From Albifimbria verrucaria (Eukaryota > Ascomycota > Sordariomycetes > Hypocreales > Stachybotryaceae): a stretch of DNA of 64,000 nt. The notes below the pieces were generated by a model, which was given only the letters and a program-made list of their open reading frames with translations, was not told where the DNA came from and made no database searches. Each line of letters begins with the position of its first letter. Position 1 is the first letter of the stretch. This document shows positions 1 through 13,500 of the stretch, piece after piece. A program made the position numbers and the translations under genes. The DNA lies in the NCBI GenBank assembly GCA_020081605.1, contig JAHREC010000018.1:3596001-3660000 (forward strand). The letters are read 5' to 3'.

Positions 1-2524
1 AATTGAATGGTCTTGACAACCGAGAGACAAAGACAAAGGGGCTCCATGGAAGAAAGGGACGGTTGTGTTGCCCGGGCGGCTAGGATGAATGAGCAAAACT
101 TTTCGCACATAGCGTCTCCAGATGCATATCTTTTTCTGTCCCTTTCCTCGATTGTTTCAACCCGGGGCAACCAAGAGATGCATGTCGTACAGTTCCAAAA
201 TGCCTAGTTTTATGTACGGATAAGCATGTCAATGTGGGCGGGTGGACGGGTGACTGTAATGCACGTAACACGCGAGCTGCAAGCCAGCCGGATTGGAACC
301 AGCTGTAGCGACCCGGGCGCAGGGTATCCGTACAACCGTAGTATGGATGGAGGCTCAGTAGGCGTAGGGGCCAAGCCCATGTGCTCACCGCTTCGTTCTT
401 TGGAGAGGACAATGATGTAACGGGAGCCCGTTGCCGTGGTGTTGATTATCCCACTTGGGGTCTGGAGAGGATGCAATTGGACGGGGAGCCAAACACACGG
501 TAATGGAATAAGCGCCCACAGGTGATGGTGATGGTGCTCGGGCCAGTGGGAGGGAAAAGCCTGCTGTTCTTTGTGAGTTCCAAGTAATGAACGGGCGCTA
601 GTGAAAGTTATGATGATGTGCAGAAGATGCTGTGCTGTACGTATACCGGTACCGTACACACATACACCGGGTATTATTATCACTCGCTCTTTGTCTCCCT
701 CGCCCTGTTAATGGACCATTCTCCCTCCAGGGAATAACAATAAGCGCCAGTGGGATCCAGATCAATGTCAGGCCAACTCCACTTCCCACTGAGCAACCGC
801 TAGTAGCACCGGAACTAGTAGGGGTGGAAGACGCAGACAGGACCCGCCATGCTATGCTGAACCTGCATACTGGTTTGTGCTCAGCATCATTTTGCAGCGG
901 GACATTACTGTTGCAGCAAGCAACATGATGCCTACCACTTCCTCATTCGGCCGGGACCCAAGGTGAAGGGGCTCGCTCTGCGTTCTGCCCCAGGTCTGTG
1001 TGCGGTGATTGCTCCACTGCAGTGCAGCAAGCAGGTCAAGGTAAGGCAAGGCAAGGCAGGGCAAGGCATGGCATGGCATGGCAAAGCAAGGTTGTGTACC
1101 TTACATCGTATGTGCATGATTGTATCATCCCCATGCCTCGCCTCACGTTGCCTCGGCGTCCGTCTGCGATGCGTGACGCATGTTGTGTCGGGAGGCAGAT
1201 GTTGCACGTTGGGCCGACGCAGCGCAGCGCAGTGCATTGCCATTGCATTGTCCAGACAGCACTAGGTGCCTAGGTACTGTGCCAACAGACATACATAAAA
1301 AAAAGAGGCCCTGTAAGTAAGTCAATGCCCGCTGCCCCGGTGAGGCATGACCCAGCAGAGCAGGCAAAGGCTGGAACCGGCAACCAACAAGCTCCTCTTC
1401 CATGCTGCTGTGTATCTTAGTATCTTAGTACCTACAGTATGCTAAGGCACCCCACCAGAGCAACTCACCCTCCCTGCCCTGTTGCTGCCCGCCCACCTCA
1501 CTCGCTGCAGAGCCTCCCTCGCTCCAGTCACCCCTAACAACCTGCTCTGAGCGCGTGCAAAGAACAGCACACACCCCTCCCCTTCGTCTTCTCCATTCTG
1601 GCGCTCTCGCTCCAACCGCCAGACCCTGCACTGTAACTGGGCTGGCTGGCTGGCGGGCACAGGTACCTACGGCCTAAAGTACAGTACCTACTGCGCACCT
1701 AGACAACAGGCGCTGGGTCCCAGTCGCCCGTCCCCGACCCCATCCCGACTTTGTACCTACACCATTTGATCATTCAAAAGGCCTTTGCTCCCTCACCCAC
1801 CTCTTCCGTTTTCACTTGCAGTCTTTGCTCGCTCCCTTCCCATCCCCTCCTCACGCCTTCACTCTCGCCAACCGCGAAGGCAAGGTCGGTTTGTGGTCGT
1901 CCGAAGTCGAAGTCGAGCTCTGCGCCGCTTTTCATTTGTGCAGCCGACGAAGCCCACCCTCGGGAGGTTCATTGCTGCACCGCCAGACGTTGCCCTGCCT
2001 GCAGCGCGTGTCCCACACCAAGAACGTTGTGGTTCTTCGCCCAGCAACCGGCACCTCTGCATGCATGCACAAACGAAAGGCGGCCACTCCCTCTTCCTCT
2101 TGCAGACTCCCTCCGCCACAGGGCCTCTCGATCACTCAACGATACGACCGTGACACGACGTTTTGTCTTTTCCTGCATTCGAGCTTAACGACCTTGTTCC
2201 CTCGTCGATTCAAATGTTCTCGTCACGATTATAACGAACCCCGCTGTGTGAGCACCTCGCGAACCCTCTCCCCAGAGGACCACTCACAGGCCAGCCACAC
2301 CCAACTCAACACCATCTTCACGCCGGGTTTTGACGTTGAGGCTGCCACGGAGGATCTCACCTGGGCACCGTCACTTTCATTCAGTTGTTACGGCATCCGA
2401 TTAGTGTCGCCCTATTCCTACCATCCACTCTTTCTACCCACGATATATCCTTGTCGACAAACACCATCGTTAGCATCCGACGTCAAGCTTCACCTCACTG
2501 CGTTTGCATCACAGCTTATACAAC
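1..2524. other. Gene-free leader upstream of CDC25
   Basis: I see no convincing gene here. The short open frames on both strands have biased, low-complexity translations and no family motifs. From about 1745 to 2520 the + strand becomes strongly pyrimidine-rich (repeated CTC, TCC, CCCT), as is usual for a filamentous-fungal promoter and 5' leader running into the CDC25 start at 2525. A frame that stays open from 1816 into the CDC25 exon is not supported as coding before 2525. Confidence 0.6.
1033..1089. repeat. GGCAA/GGCAT pentanucleotide microsatellite
   Basis: A run of imperfect five-base units (GGCAA, GGCAG, GGCAT) extends over about 55 bases in the gene-free leader. It is a simple-sequence repeat with no coding meaning. 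Confidence 0.8.
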
Positions 2525-4371
2525 ATGGAGGCGTCTTCCCCACTGGCGGCTCTGCACCGCCCCATGGCCATTCCCGCCTGGGCCCCAAGGATATCTTCCG
2601 CTCTCACCCTCACGCTCACTTCACATCCGCTGCAACATCGGCCTCTCTTAGCTTGCGTGAGCAGTTGCATAAGAGCACCGCCGACTATTTCAACGCCAAA
2701 GATGTTCGCGGCTCCTCTCCAGCGGCCAGTCTGGCTGCTGACATTTCTCAGAATTTCCGTCTCGACAGCGATGGCAGGTTAGTCGATCACCATCCGCCAT
2801 GTCTCTCCCTTGCGTCATACCTGCTAACACCTCTCAGCCCTCACTTTCCCACTCCCCGGCGCGCCCTTTTCACCGCCAACATGATGGGTGGTCTAGACGG
2901 CAGAGGTATGCTTGGTCCAAAGGAATGCACAAATCGCCGACTAACACGGAACAGACTATGTGACTACGCCGCCGTTGCCTTCGTCATCGCCGGCCCCGCT
3001 GACCGAGCTCATGGAGATGTCTCCCTTGCCTCACAAGACACCTTTCTGCACCCAGATTGAAATCCAGTCTCCGACTCCTGTCTCTACCCCCGCCGCCGAC
3101 GAGATCATGATGCTGGATTCTCCTGCCCTGATCACCCGCCAAAGCTCACTGGAGCCACCTAAGGCTGCCGTTGCCGAGTAAGCCTCGCAAACTGTCTTTC
3201 CTCTATGATGACCTCATTTACTGATCTGATGGATAGGCGTAAAATCGCGCCCCTCGTCGACCGTCGTTGACACGGATGAAGGGACTCACCACCAGTGCAG
3301 CTTCGGGTCGCTCGCACACCACCAGCCAGTTGCCAGCATTCCGTTTTGGCTCCGAGGCTGGCTTGACCACGTTTAGCTCTGGTCTCTCACTGGGTGAATG
3401 CTTCGAGACTGCCTCGCCGCCACAGGATCGTCGCCCACAGTCTGCCAACAGCCCTTGTGCTCCGGTTCCTCTTGGCCGCTCAAGACACCAGTTCAATGGA
3501 ATCAGTGCATCAGGCAACTACCGCCATGGTTCCCCATTAACTTCCATGCACGCCGGCAGTCAAACCCCTTTCTAAGGAACCGAAAACAGTTCCGTCGTTC
3601 TTTGAGCATGTTTGAGCATCCCGCTGATATCATGAAGCCCAAGTCTGACGGAGAGGACTCTCCTGTGTCCACCCTGCAATCCGTCGTTGACGTCGAGGAG
3701 GGTCATGAGCCCGTCCTTCCTCACTTCCTGCCCGATGACCCTGCCGATACGATTCCTCGCATTTCCAGACAGACTTTGCTAGATGTTTTGGACGGCAGGT
3801 ATGGTGAGAAGTTCGATCAGAAGATGGTCATTGACTGTCGCTTCGAGTATGAGTATGACGGTGGCCACATCGAAGGCGCTGTCAACTACAATGACAAGGA
3901 GTTGCTCGCCTCGCAACTGTTCAAGACTCCCATGAGTGGACGCACCCTGCTCATCTTTCATTGCGAGTACTCTGCTCACCGTGCGCCTTTAATGGCACGC
4001 CATGTGCGCTCTGAGGACCGCACCATCAACGCAGAGCACTATCCCAAGCTGACTTATCCCGAGGTTTACATCCTTGAGGGCGGCTACAGTGCCTTCTTCG
4101 CCGAGCATCGCGGCAGATGCTACCCTCCCGAGTACGTCGAGATGTCTGATGCCAAACATCAACGAACTTGCGAGCGTGAAATGGGCCGTTTGAAGTCGCG
4201 TAAGGGTCTGAGCCGAGCGCAGACCTTTGCCTTTGGCCAACGGGAGCCCTGCGTAGATGAGTCGCCCACAGGACCGAGCCGACCCAGCTCTCGTCAGACG
4301 ACCCTGTCGCTATTGGGTAACTCACCCTTCTGGGAGAGCGAATCCATTCTCGCCGTATGGCATCTTACTGA
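2525..4371 (+). CDS. cdc25: M-phase inducer phosphatase (CDC25 family)
   Basis: Dual-specificity phosphatase that activates the mitotic cyclin-dependent kinase by removing inhibitory phosphates. The C-terminal half carries the rhodanese-like catalytic domain with IDCRFEYEYDGGHIEGAVN and the HCX5R active site HCEYSAHR (about 3960-3983); the N-terminal half is a long Ser/Pro-rich regulatory region. The start is ATG 2525 (MEASSPLAALHRP, a typical fungal N terminus). Introns are at 2778-2837, 2906-2954 and 3178-3236, all GT-AG and frame-consistent. Four frame breaks, each behaving as one lost C, lie near 2583, 3250, 3565 and 4325. With them the gene reads as 560 residues and ends in RRMASY, the tail I expect for fungal CDC25. 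The uncorrected last frame instead ends at 4393 in unrelated sequence. Family assignment is sure; the breaks are probably assembly errors. Confidence 0.93.
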
Positions 4372-5536
4372 GCAATGCCCAGTGAACACATGATATCCCT
4401 GATTGAGGACCTATTGCTGTAGTTCCTTGCGCTTGGACTCATTCAACCTCGTGTAACCCACCACCTTGAGCACTCCACCCATCATCATGTGCTCATACAC
4501 TTCTCGCAATCCGTGCTTCTTCAACTACTCACTCTCATTAACCACGATGCTTTCGACCTCACCATTTTCTTTTCCCCTACCAATCACCGAAGCTCCGTCA
4601 CATCTTTCTGCGAATCGATTCTATGCCGCTTCGATAATAGCATCTTGCTCCCCTCTCGCGCTGCTCTCTTACTCATAAGTACCAGCATGCTGCTCGACTT
4701 GGGTCGAATTGGAATTGCTATATCGCCTCTCAATCTCATCTAGGGAAGTAAGGCGACCCATCAGACTTTGACACTACCTCTCAACATGCCTACATGAGCA
4801 CCCTCGATGTTGATATATACACCTACTTGCATCTTGCCGTGGTGCACTCGACTTGCAGAGTCTCGATTCTTATACTATACCAAGACCTCGCCTCACTGGC
4901 TGAGGCAACTTTCTCGTCATAAGACAACATCCTCAAATCGGATACCCTTACGCCATCGTAGCGTTTATACCCTCAAGGCAACGCCTTGTTTTCTTTATTT
5001 TGTTCATTTTTTAGGGAAAGACACCCCTAGGCTTGTAGTGACAGGACATCAGCACAACGTGTTAGATCGTGCCGTTGGTTTTTCTCTCTCTCGGTATCTT
5101 ACTGACCGAGAGTGGTTGTATATGGTCAAGAAGGCCTGGTCTGTGGATGGATGACCTGGCTGTACATTACGCACTTGGAAGCAGGGCTGGGAAGAAGGTC
5201 CTAGCTAGATTACAGAAGAAATTGACGAACACTACAAGTACTCTGCATTGCCTTGCCGTTGATCGACGTTGTACATGTTTGTATTCACCTAACTCGGTGG
5301 GTTCTGTACGCAGTAGTGGGATGGCCCGCGAAATGAGCACCGACGCCTGGTCATCGAGCTCATTGAAAGTAAAATGTCATATGATGGTTGGCACTAATCT
5401 TTGATCAAGATAGTCTACCGCCCTTTCCTTCTGTACGAACAGCCGGTACGTCTGGATCCTCGCTCCAAGTTTTCACCACTCATCAACCTTTGTTGATGCC
5501 AGGACATGCAATATATAAGGGTATCATAGAGGTGCT
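4372..5536. other. Convergent intergenic region, no gene seen
   Basis: About 1.2 kb between the CDC25 stop and the CWF19L1-like stop. The two genes converge here, so it should hold both 3' UTRs. Short open frames have no recognisable family features. Confidence 0.6.
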
Positions 5537-7242
5537 CTAACTAGCCTCTTCCAAGGTGAAATCCCAAGGCTTGAATGCCTCTCGGAACGCCTCCACATCC
5601 TTCGTCTCTTCCTCTACTGTCTGCTCGCAGTCCTGCCAGATCAGCCGTTTCTCCAACCCCAAGAGTTTGGCTAGGACACGCCGTCCAAATTGCAAATCGA
5701 ATCGAATGTCAGATGGGAGTGGCATGACAAGCGACTTGCCCTTAAGTTTGTCGTCGCCGTTGTCCGCCCATAGCCAGACTCGGAAAAAGTCACCGTAAGT
5801 AGCTTGCTCCTCCAGTGAAAGATCTTTATTCGCAAAGACTGGGTACTTTTCATTCTCTGCTTCAACGCGGAAAGCTGCCTCTGCCAGTCCGTTTTGGACC
5901 ATTTCTGCCGGGACGGCGAGAAGCTGCCAATGTAGGTGTACATTGCGTTCGCGGCTAATTTCCCACGTCACGGCTCCCAACTTGTGTGAGCTCTTGCTTG
6001 CTATCATTGCCTGGATAGATTCGCGGAAGCGGTTCATTTCTTTGTATGTCTTGACCGCATCGCTTGCCGGGTCAACGATTGACCCCATAGCAGGGATTGT
6101 CGCTGCATGAGGCAAGGGGATGATGAGCATATGACCTGGAAATCCTAGGCCTTGTTCGGCAAATGCTGTTGATGTTGGCAACGGGCCTTTAGCCGTTGTG
6201 ATGTATGCGTCTTCTCCAATACTGCAACACATGTGTGTGGAGAGATTCGGGTTTGACAGACAGAAATAGCATCGATCTGGCCCTGGAGGTGGAGAATTGT
6301 GGCGCTTCCGATGTCGTCGACCAGAGTGGCCGTCATCTCTAAACCGCTTATGCTGTCTGTGATCCTCATGATCTGGTCCGCGTTTCTTTTGTCTAGACAC
6401 AAATGGCGACGCAGTTGCCCCAGGAGGTATGGTTGTGTCAGAAGAGTTCAGAGTGAAAGCATACATGGCCTTTGCTTTCATCTCGTTGCCGAACGGCGCC
6501 ATGGAGATGAATCTGGTCACGCTAGGTGACTCGGATTCCTTCGCAGGGGCGCTCACGAAGGGTTCGCGCTCGTAAAAGAATGACCCCGGGGAGGCAGAGA
6601 AGTGGTACTTGGGCTTCAACGTCGAGCACAGATCAGCGATGCCTTCTGTACTAACTATTGAAGCTTGCTGGGTAGGATCTAATGCCACTGAGGAACCATT
6701 CCACACGCTCGCGGGCCATGAAGATGTCAGGAGGATATCGGCATTATTTGCACCGCGGAGTGCTTTAGCATCGTCGGCGCTGTGGAAAGGCAAATGCTGT
6801 TCTTTCGATTGTCCAGCCACTAGGTTCGTGTCTAGTTGCCCCCAAGCGCAACTATCCTGATACCTTCCGAGGTTTTAAAGACGCTTCGTTTCCCAAGAAA
6901 ATGTAGGTTCTCGCAGATCTCTTCCTCCGCTTCAACCTTGGCGGCAATACGTGGAGGTAGTGGTTGCGTGCCAAGAGTGAAGTATGTCGGGAGAGGGACG
7001 CTTAGCTTCCCTTCGAGCAGAGCGTCAACGTTGGATTCATCTTCGGGGTCGAGAATACATCTCCGGTCAGGATAGCCATAGAGAAGTTATTCTTTGCGTG
7101 TAGTGCCGCCAGCTTCGCCAGCGCGGGCTCGAGCTGGCCATTGAGGCTCCCGAGAACGATGCTGTGGGATTAATTGTAAGTCAATTTGCTTTGATTGAGG
7201 TACATGCTTGGCGTATATGACTTACATCTTAGGAGCAGCCAT
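5537..7242 (-). CDS. CWF19L1/Drn1-like RNA lariat-debranching regulator
   Basis: Family members (human CWF19L1, yeast Drn1, fission yeast Mug161) act with the debranching enzyme and late spliceosomes in the nucleus. A 17-nt first exon (7226-7242) gives MAAPK. Intron 7162-7225 follows, and the second exon carries an N-terminal metallophosphoesterase-like segment (GSLNGQLEPALAKL, AILTGDVFS). The C-terminal CwfJ domains are clear: CYFCLSNPNLSTHMCCSIG, GFPGHMLIIPLPHAAT, and HLHWQLLAVP, the HIT-like HxHxQ motif. Two frame breaks, each one base missing on the coding strand, lie near 7049 (Ser-Asp junction) and 6841 (a G run in coding sense); with them the product is 547 residues. The gene is divergent from UTP20 with 340 bp between start codons. 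Confidence in the family is high; the role is inferred from homologues. Confidence 0.88.
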
Positions 7243-7582
7243 TGGAGATATGGTGCTGTGCTGATTCAGAACTGTGCACAGAGCTGGAGCTCCAACTTGA
7301 CGAGATTGAAAGTCGGTTCGAGTAGTAGCTATGAGATGACGGTGCACAAGCGCGTCATGATAAGCGCTTTGCGCTAAGCTTATGATTGGCTGGAAAAGGC
7401 GGTGAGCCGCCACCAATTCCTTATCGATTCTGCCCGTTTTTTACAGACAAAAATTTCGGGATGATTATGGTGGGGAATTTTTTGGCCTCGACTTCTTGCC
7501 GTGTAAGCCAGCCAGCTTCTTGGGTGCAACCAAAGCTCAAGAGCCGCAGCTTTCAAGGCAAGACTTTACAACCACCACCACG
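7243..7582. promoter_or_regulatory. Shared promoter of CWF19L1-like and UTP20 genes
   Basis: The 340 bp between divergent start codons must contain both promoters. At 7449-7456 lies AAAAATTT, close to the yeast ribosomal-RNA-processing element (AAAAATTT-type). A similar AATTTTTT lies at 7476-7483. That this element works here is an inference by analogy with yeast ribosome-biogenesis promoters. Confidence 0.4.
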
Positions 7583-10500
7583 ATGCCGTCCAAATCGTCG
7601 GGGCGCATCGAGAAGGCGCGGAAGAAAGGTGGCACGCCACACAAGAAGAACCACCGCTGGGAGTCCTTCTCGACCAAGATCTCCAAGTTCAACTCCTTAC
7701 AGCCGCTACGAAAAGTACGACGACATGACCTCGAGACGGAAGATTTGTCGGCTGCGACTTCATACTTTCACAATGGCTTGGAGAGATGGAGCGAACTCAA
7801 CATTTCAAAGGGCTTCACCTCGTTCAAGAGGGAAGTGCTCTCCATGTCGGAGAGCTTGCCTCAGATTCTGCATTTCGAGGAGCGCATTATGCAGTCACTC
7901 GTGACACATATCGAGGTACAGGACAGAGAATCATTGGAGCCTCTTCTAGATCTCCTCACTGCGTTTGCGCACGATCTGGGAGTTCGATTCGAGAAGCACT
8001 ACCAGAAGAGTCTGGACATGTTGCTAGCCATAGCTGGAAGAAAGCAAGATGTGGATGTGATAGAATGGACATTCGGTGCTATGGCTTTCCTCTTCAAATA
8101 TCTCTCGAAGCTCCTTGTTCCTGATCTGAGGCCAACCTACGATGTTATGGCCCCCTTCTCGGCAAATCTCGCCATCCCTCACATATTGCGCGCTTCGCCG
8201 CCGAAGCTATGAGTTTCCTGGTCAAGAAGGCAGGCGCTCCATCACATCGCGAGACTTCCCTACCTCTCTTTGTGAGCCATGTTGCTCAGGACCTGCGGAG
8301 CATGACATCGGATCGCCAGTTTGTTCTCTACAAGGATGGAATTATGACCATGTTTGCCGAGGCTATCAAGGGAACAGATGACACCGTTCATTCAGCCGGT
8401 GCTTCCATTTTTACTGCAGTTGTGGACGCAATTCCTGCAGAGGAGAAGAAACTTGTTGAAGAAGACACATGGACTGATGTCGCCTGTGGTATTTTGACTA
8501 GTGTTACGCACCATGCATCGGTGGACACTTTCAAGGACTTTGCCGACGCTGTACTGGACAAGATCGACGAAAAGCTCAACGAGACGCCGTCCACCGAATC
8601 CGAGTGGTGCCTCACTCCTTATATGAGACTTCTTGGTGTTCTTGGAGGTGTCCGGAGGGGAACCCGAATCACGGAGTGGCCTCGTCTCGTGGGACTCGTT
8701 GTTACCCTGCTTGAGAAGACAGCAAAGTCTGTGAAGGGCTCGCCGCAGGATGTGTCAAGTCTTGTCTGGAAGTTTCTTATTGCTAAAGTTGCCATCGTTT
8801 GGCATCATGCGCCAGTCGATGCCTTGATACCGTTCATGGCTCGTCTGATCCGCGTGCTCTCGCGAGAGCCGTTCATGAAATGGTTCATTCCATTCTGTGC
8901 ATATTTCTGCGAATTAGACGCAAGGCGATTTGGAAGCCTTTTCCGCACCGAGTTTCAAAAGTCAGTCAAATCCTTACGTTCATTTTTATCCCTACTAACA
9001 ATTCTGTAGGTTTGTTGCGAGCCACTGGTCCCATGGAGCTAACGAGGACATGCTTTGTATTCTATTACCCAAGATTGTCGAGAATCGGGGTTTTCCACCT
9101 AGCGGCGAAAAAGATTGCTTCAGACTACCTCAGGGATGGCAGGACCAGATCGTTCTCAAGTTCGAACGCTTGGAGATTTCTCCGTTTCCTGAACGAGGCC
9201 CTTACGATAAAGATCCCGAGGTGTGGAGAGGGAGGTGCCTGCCCAAGTACTCTGCTCTGCTGCGTATCCTCGAGTTGACCGCAGTACACCCTCGACTAAT
9301 GCACGCATCGCCGAACTCCTTTTACGAAAGCTCAAACTCGCACTGAGGCCCTCATCCACGCTGGCGTCTGATGAGGTGCATTTTATCGTTGGGCAGGGCT
9401 TCCATGCCTATCTACGCATGAGCAAAGCCGCCGGTTCTGTTGATACCTCGTTGAGCCCCCTGCTGCGTGCGGCAGTGCCGCGATTCGCGCGATCCGTTGG
9501 CTTCTTGCATGCATACCTGGCTTATGAGCATATTCTGCAAGGCGAAGGAACAAATGGACAACGAGAAGGTTCTAGCAGTGACGGATCCGCCACAGAAGAA
9601 GACCCTGTAGTTGACTCTTTGGTTGACAACCTAACCTCGCCTTCTCACGAGATCCGGCTGGCGTCACTTGAGCTTTTGAAACTACTCAACGACACAGAAG
9701 ATTCACTTCAGGTGGTGGAGACGATGATCCAGCTTGAACAGGCGCCGTTGGCACTCGACCAAACCAGAACGATTGCCATGCTCCTACGCAAGCTCGGACA
9801 ACAGTACGCATCAATTGATGCCAGCAGTTGGCTGAAACATGGAATTGTCAGTCTGGTGTTCGGCATGCTGACAGTGAAGCTTTCTCCAGTTTGGGACGAC
9901 GCAGTTGAGACACTGAAGCAGATTTCTCAAACTAAAGAGGGAGAAGAAATTGTATCATCTCTCACGTTCAAGTGGCTGGATGTACCATCAGCTCGATGGA
10001 CTCCTCCAAACCCCAAGGCAACAGCTCAACACCCTATTTCAGATCTGATTTCGAGTGTACTGTGTACAATGCTCTTCAGCAGACAGCAGAATCAGTAGAG
10101 ACGGCTGTGAATAATGCTGATGATGAGATGCTTCAATCATTCGACGACAAGCAAGGCACTGCAGACACCAACATTCCCAATGCCAGATCTCGGGCTCTCA
10201 AAGTTTTCAATGCCATACCTTTTGTTGCAGAAAAGCGCTCGCGTCGCCTTGTGCCATATTTCCTTTCCTGGGCAGGCAATGAGGAGGAGAACGCATCTAA
10301 TGATGAGCAAATTCAACAGCAAGCTGCCAGTTGGTCGCTAACAGACCGAAAGGCGTTGCTCGGCGTTTTCTCACAGTTCATCAACCCCAAGGTTTTGTAT
10401 CAACACGAGCAAGTGTATGAGGCACTACTACAGCTCATGGAGAATGGTGACGCTGAAGTTCAAAAGTCTGCATTGAAAGCATTGCTGGCATGGAAGCAAG

Positions 10501-13500
10501 AAGGCGTGAAGCCGTATCAAGAAAACTTGGAATATCTTCTGGACGACGCCCGGTTCAAGAACGAATTGACTGTTTTCTTACAAGGTGAAAACATGATCAG
10601 GCCCGAGCATCGACAGGAGCTGATGCCTGTTCTCCTCCGCCTCCTTTACGGTCGCACCATTGCGAAGAAGGAGCCGCCAGCGGCCGCCATGGATTACAGG
10701 CGACTAGGTTGGCTGTCCTGCGCAATCTCTCCGTTGAGGATCTTGGAAGCTTCCTGGATATTGCCACAGGAAAACTGAGTGGTGTGCAGGTTGTTGGCTC
10801 TTCAGTAAACCGCGATCAACTACTCAGCAACGCCCTTATCCCTGTGAGAAAGCAAGTCGGTTTCCTGAACATGATACTTTCCCTGATATCGGAGCTTGGA
10901 ACCAATGTCACTCCATACATGGACAAACTGGTCAACTCTGTCCTCTACTGCCTTGGATATGCCTGCAAACATCTCCGCGACACCTCATCCAACGAGGATG
11001 ATGTGTCCCTGAAGTTGAAGAGGAGGCAAGCACTCATTCATTATTGAAGGTTGCACGCTCGACCGGTATCAAATGCCTGGTAGCTCTTTTCCAGAATGCT
11101 CAGGATTACCAGTGGTCACCTTATCACGATTTCATCATCGAAGAAGTCGTTATTCCTAGGCTTCCAAATTTCTCAGCAGAGAACACCCAGGAGTATCTGG
11201 CCTGCTTCAACTTCTATCAACCTGGGCCGCACTTCCCAAAGCAGCTTTGTTCCTGGCTCCTCATAATGAAGCACTGCCCCAAGGTGTCCTTCCACATATT
11301 ATCACCAGTCTGTCAGTTGAGAAGACAAAGGATGAGGTGAAGATATGCATTCTTAAGATTATCTGCAATCTTATCAGGCTTGCCTCAGCACCAGCGGTCG
11401 AGTCTGAGTACAACGAAATCATCAAGGCAGAGCTTATTGACCCAATTGCTCGGGATGCTGTGGCGCACATTGCGAAGGTGCTCAAGACTCCTAATATTAG
11501 CACGGATCTCATGGACACATCTGTTGAAACCATTCTGGCTTTTGCTACCGTACTTCAGGATTCGAATGATGTTCAAGAGATCATACCTATCTCGACATAC
11601 CTTTTGCAGCAGCCTCCACGCCGCGTCAACCCTAGGACTAAAGGAAAAGTTCTCCTGGTTGTGGAAAGGTTCCTTTCTCTACCTAGTGCTACCAGGAGCC
11701 AAGATCTGGTTGACGAAGTCTACGAAACCCTATCGTCTTTGTTCAGCTACTTTAAAGACAGAGAAAACCGCGAGGCTCTTTCCCGAGCCGTGACTGTCAT
11801 CGCGAAGGAGGATAGCAGCCTTGAGCCAATCGCTTCTCTCTGTGTTGATCTGAATTCATTCAAGGAGGGACGAATCGATGAGCCTGACTATGACAAACGA
11901 CTTGCTGCATTCAGCAACATTAGTGGGCAGTCACAGCTCTCGCCAAAGCAATGGCTACCACTGTTGCACAACTTGATCTTTTTCATCAAGATGGACGAAG
12001 AGTTTGGTATTTTATCGTCTAACTCTGCTGACGGTCTTCGGCGGTTTATTAAAAATGTCGCTGATTGCCAGGATGAAGAACAAAAGGCAACCTTCGAGGG
12101 CTATCTTGGAAATATCCTTATGCCAGCTATCCATGCTGGATCTCGAGAAATGTCTCAAACTGTGCGACGCGAGTACCTCAGAGTGCTTGGATACCTGCTT
12201 TCATCGATGCCCCAATGGGGTCCGATGGCAGACTTGAGTGCTCTCTTGGATGACCGTCAAGAAGATTCGAGCGAGCCCTCCTTCTTTTTCAACATTCTCA
12301 GCCCTGCGGTGGCCAGGCAGCTTGAGGCCCTTCGAACATTGGAGGCTGCGAACTCAACAAAAGAAATGGGTAGTCAGATGCTTGCCCAGTTTTTTATTCC
12401 TCTGCTGGAACACTTCATATTTGATCGTGTAGACGGAAGTGATGACCATGGACTCGGTGCCCAAGCAGCTAATACCATTGGTGTCCTGGCCATGTCCCTT
12501 CATTGGAAGCACTATCGCACTACCATGCAGCGATACATCAGCTACGTGGGCAACAAACCCGAAGCGCAAAAGCAAACCATACGACTTTTGGGTAAATTCG
12601 TCGACGCCCTCGTCTCTGGGTTACCCAGTAAAGACTCTGATAGCATGGAGGTCGACCAGCCCACTTCAGGTGCTAAGAGACTAGCCACGACGACACCCCG
12701 CGGTGCTGAGCTTCACCGTGAGATTGTTGATACCTTCTTGCCCTCTCTCCTGAAGTATCTACACGAGAAGGATGAGGCTGAAGTCAGTTACCGTGTTCCC
12801 ATCGGTGTCGTCATCGTCAAGTTGTTGAAGGCTCTTCCATCGGACGAACTGGATCAAAAGCTGGCTGGTGTGTTAACAGACATCTGCCACATTCTGCGCA
12901 GCAAATCTTCTGAATCTAGAGACTTGACAAGGGATACACTTGTAAAGATTGCCGGAGTCTTGGGACCCTCTTTCGTCGGTTTCATTCTCAAGGAGCTGAG
13001 AAGTGCTCTCACCAAGGGATACCAACTTCACGTTCTCTCTTACACTATGCATTCCATTCTTCTCGCTACAGTGAACACTTCTGCTCCCGGAGACCTCGAC
13101 TACTGTCTCCCAGCCATCGTGGCCATAATTATGGATGACATTTTTGGCGTGGTAGGACAGGAGAAGGATGCTGAGGGATATATCAGCCAAATGAAGGAGG
13201 TCAAAGGAAGCAAGAGTCAGGATTCGATGGAGCTGATTGCCAAGACTGCATCCGTCAGCCGTCTCATTGACCTCGTCAAACCCTTGCAAGCTCTCTTGTT
13301 GCAGAAAGTCGATCTGAAGATGGTACGCAAGATCGATGCTTTGATGGCACGAATCACTGCCGGCTTACTACAGAATGCCGCCGCCGAGAGCCGAGATACC
13401 CTGGTCTTCTGCTATGAAGTTATTCAAGTCGTTTACAACAGCCAGAAGCCCGAAGTTGAAGTAAAGATCGATCCTCGAGTTAAAAAGTACCTTGTGCAGA

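Noticed and set aside
1816..2524. Long + strand open frame running into CDC25
   Set aside because: Its translation before 2525 is low-complexity pyrimidine-leader sequence. The family-like start is ATG 2525 in another frame, joined after a one-base break near 2583.
12873..13289. Minus-strand open frames inside UTP20
   Set aside because: They are shadows of the UTP20 coding sequence.
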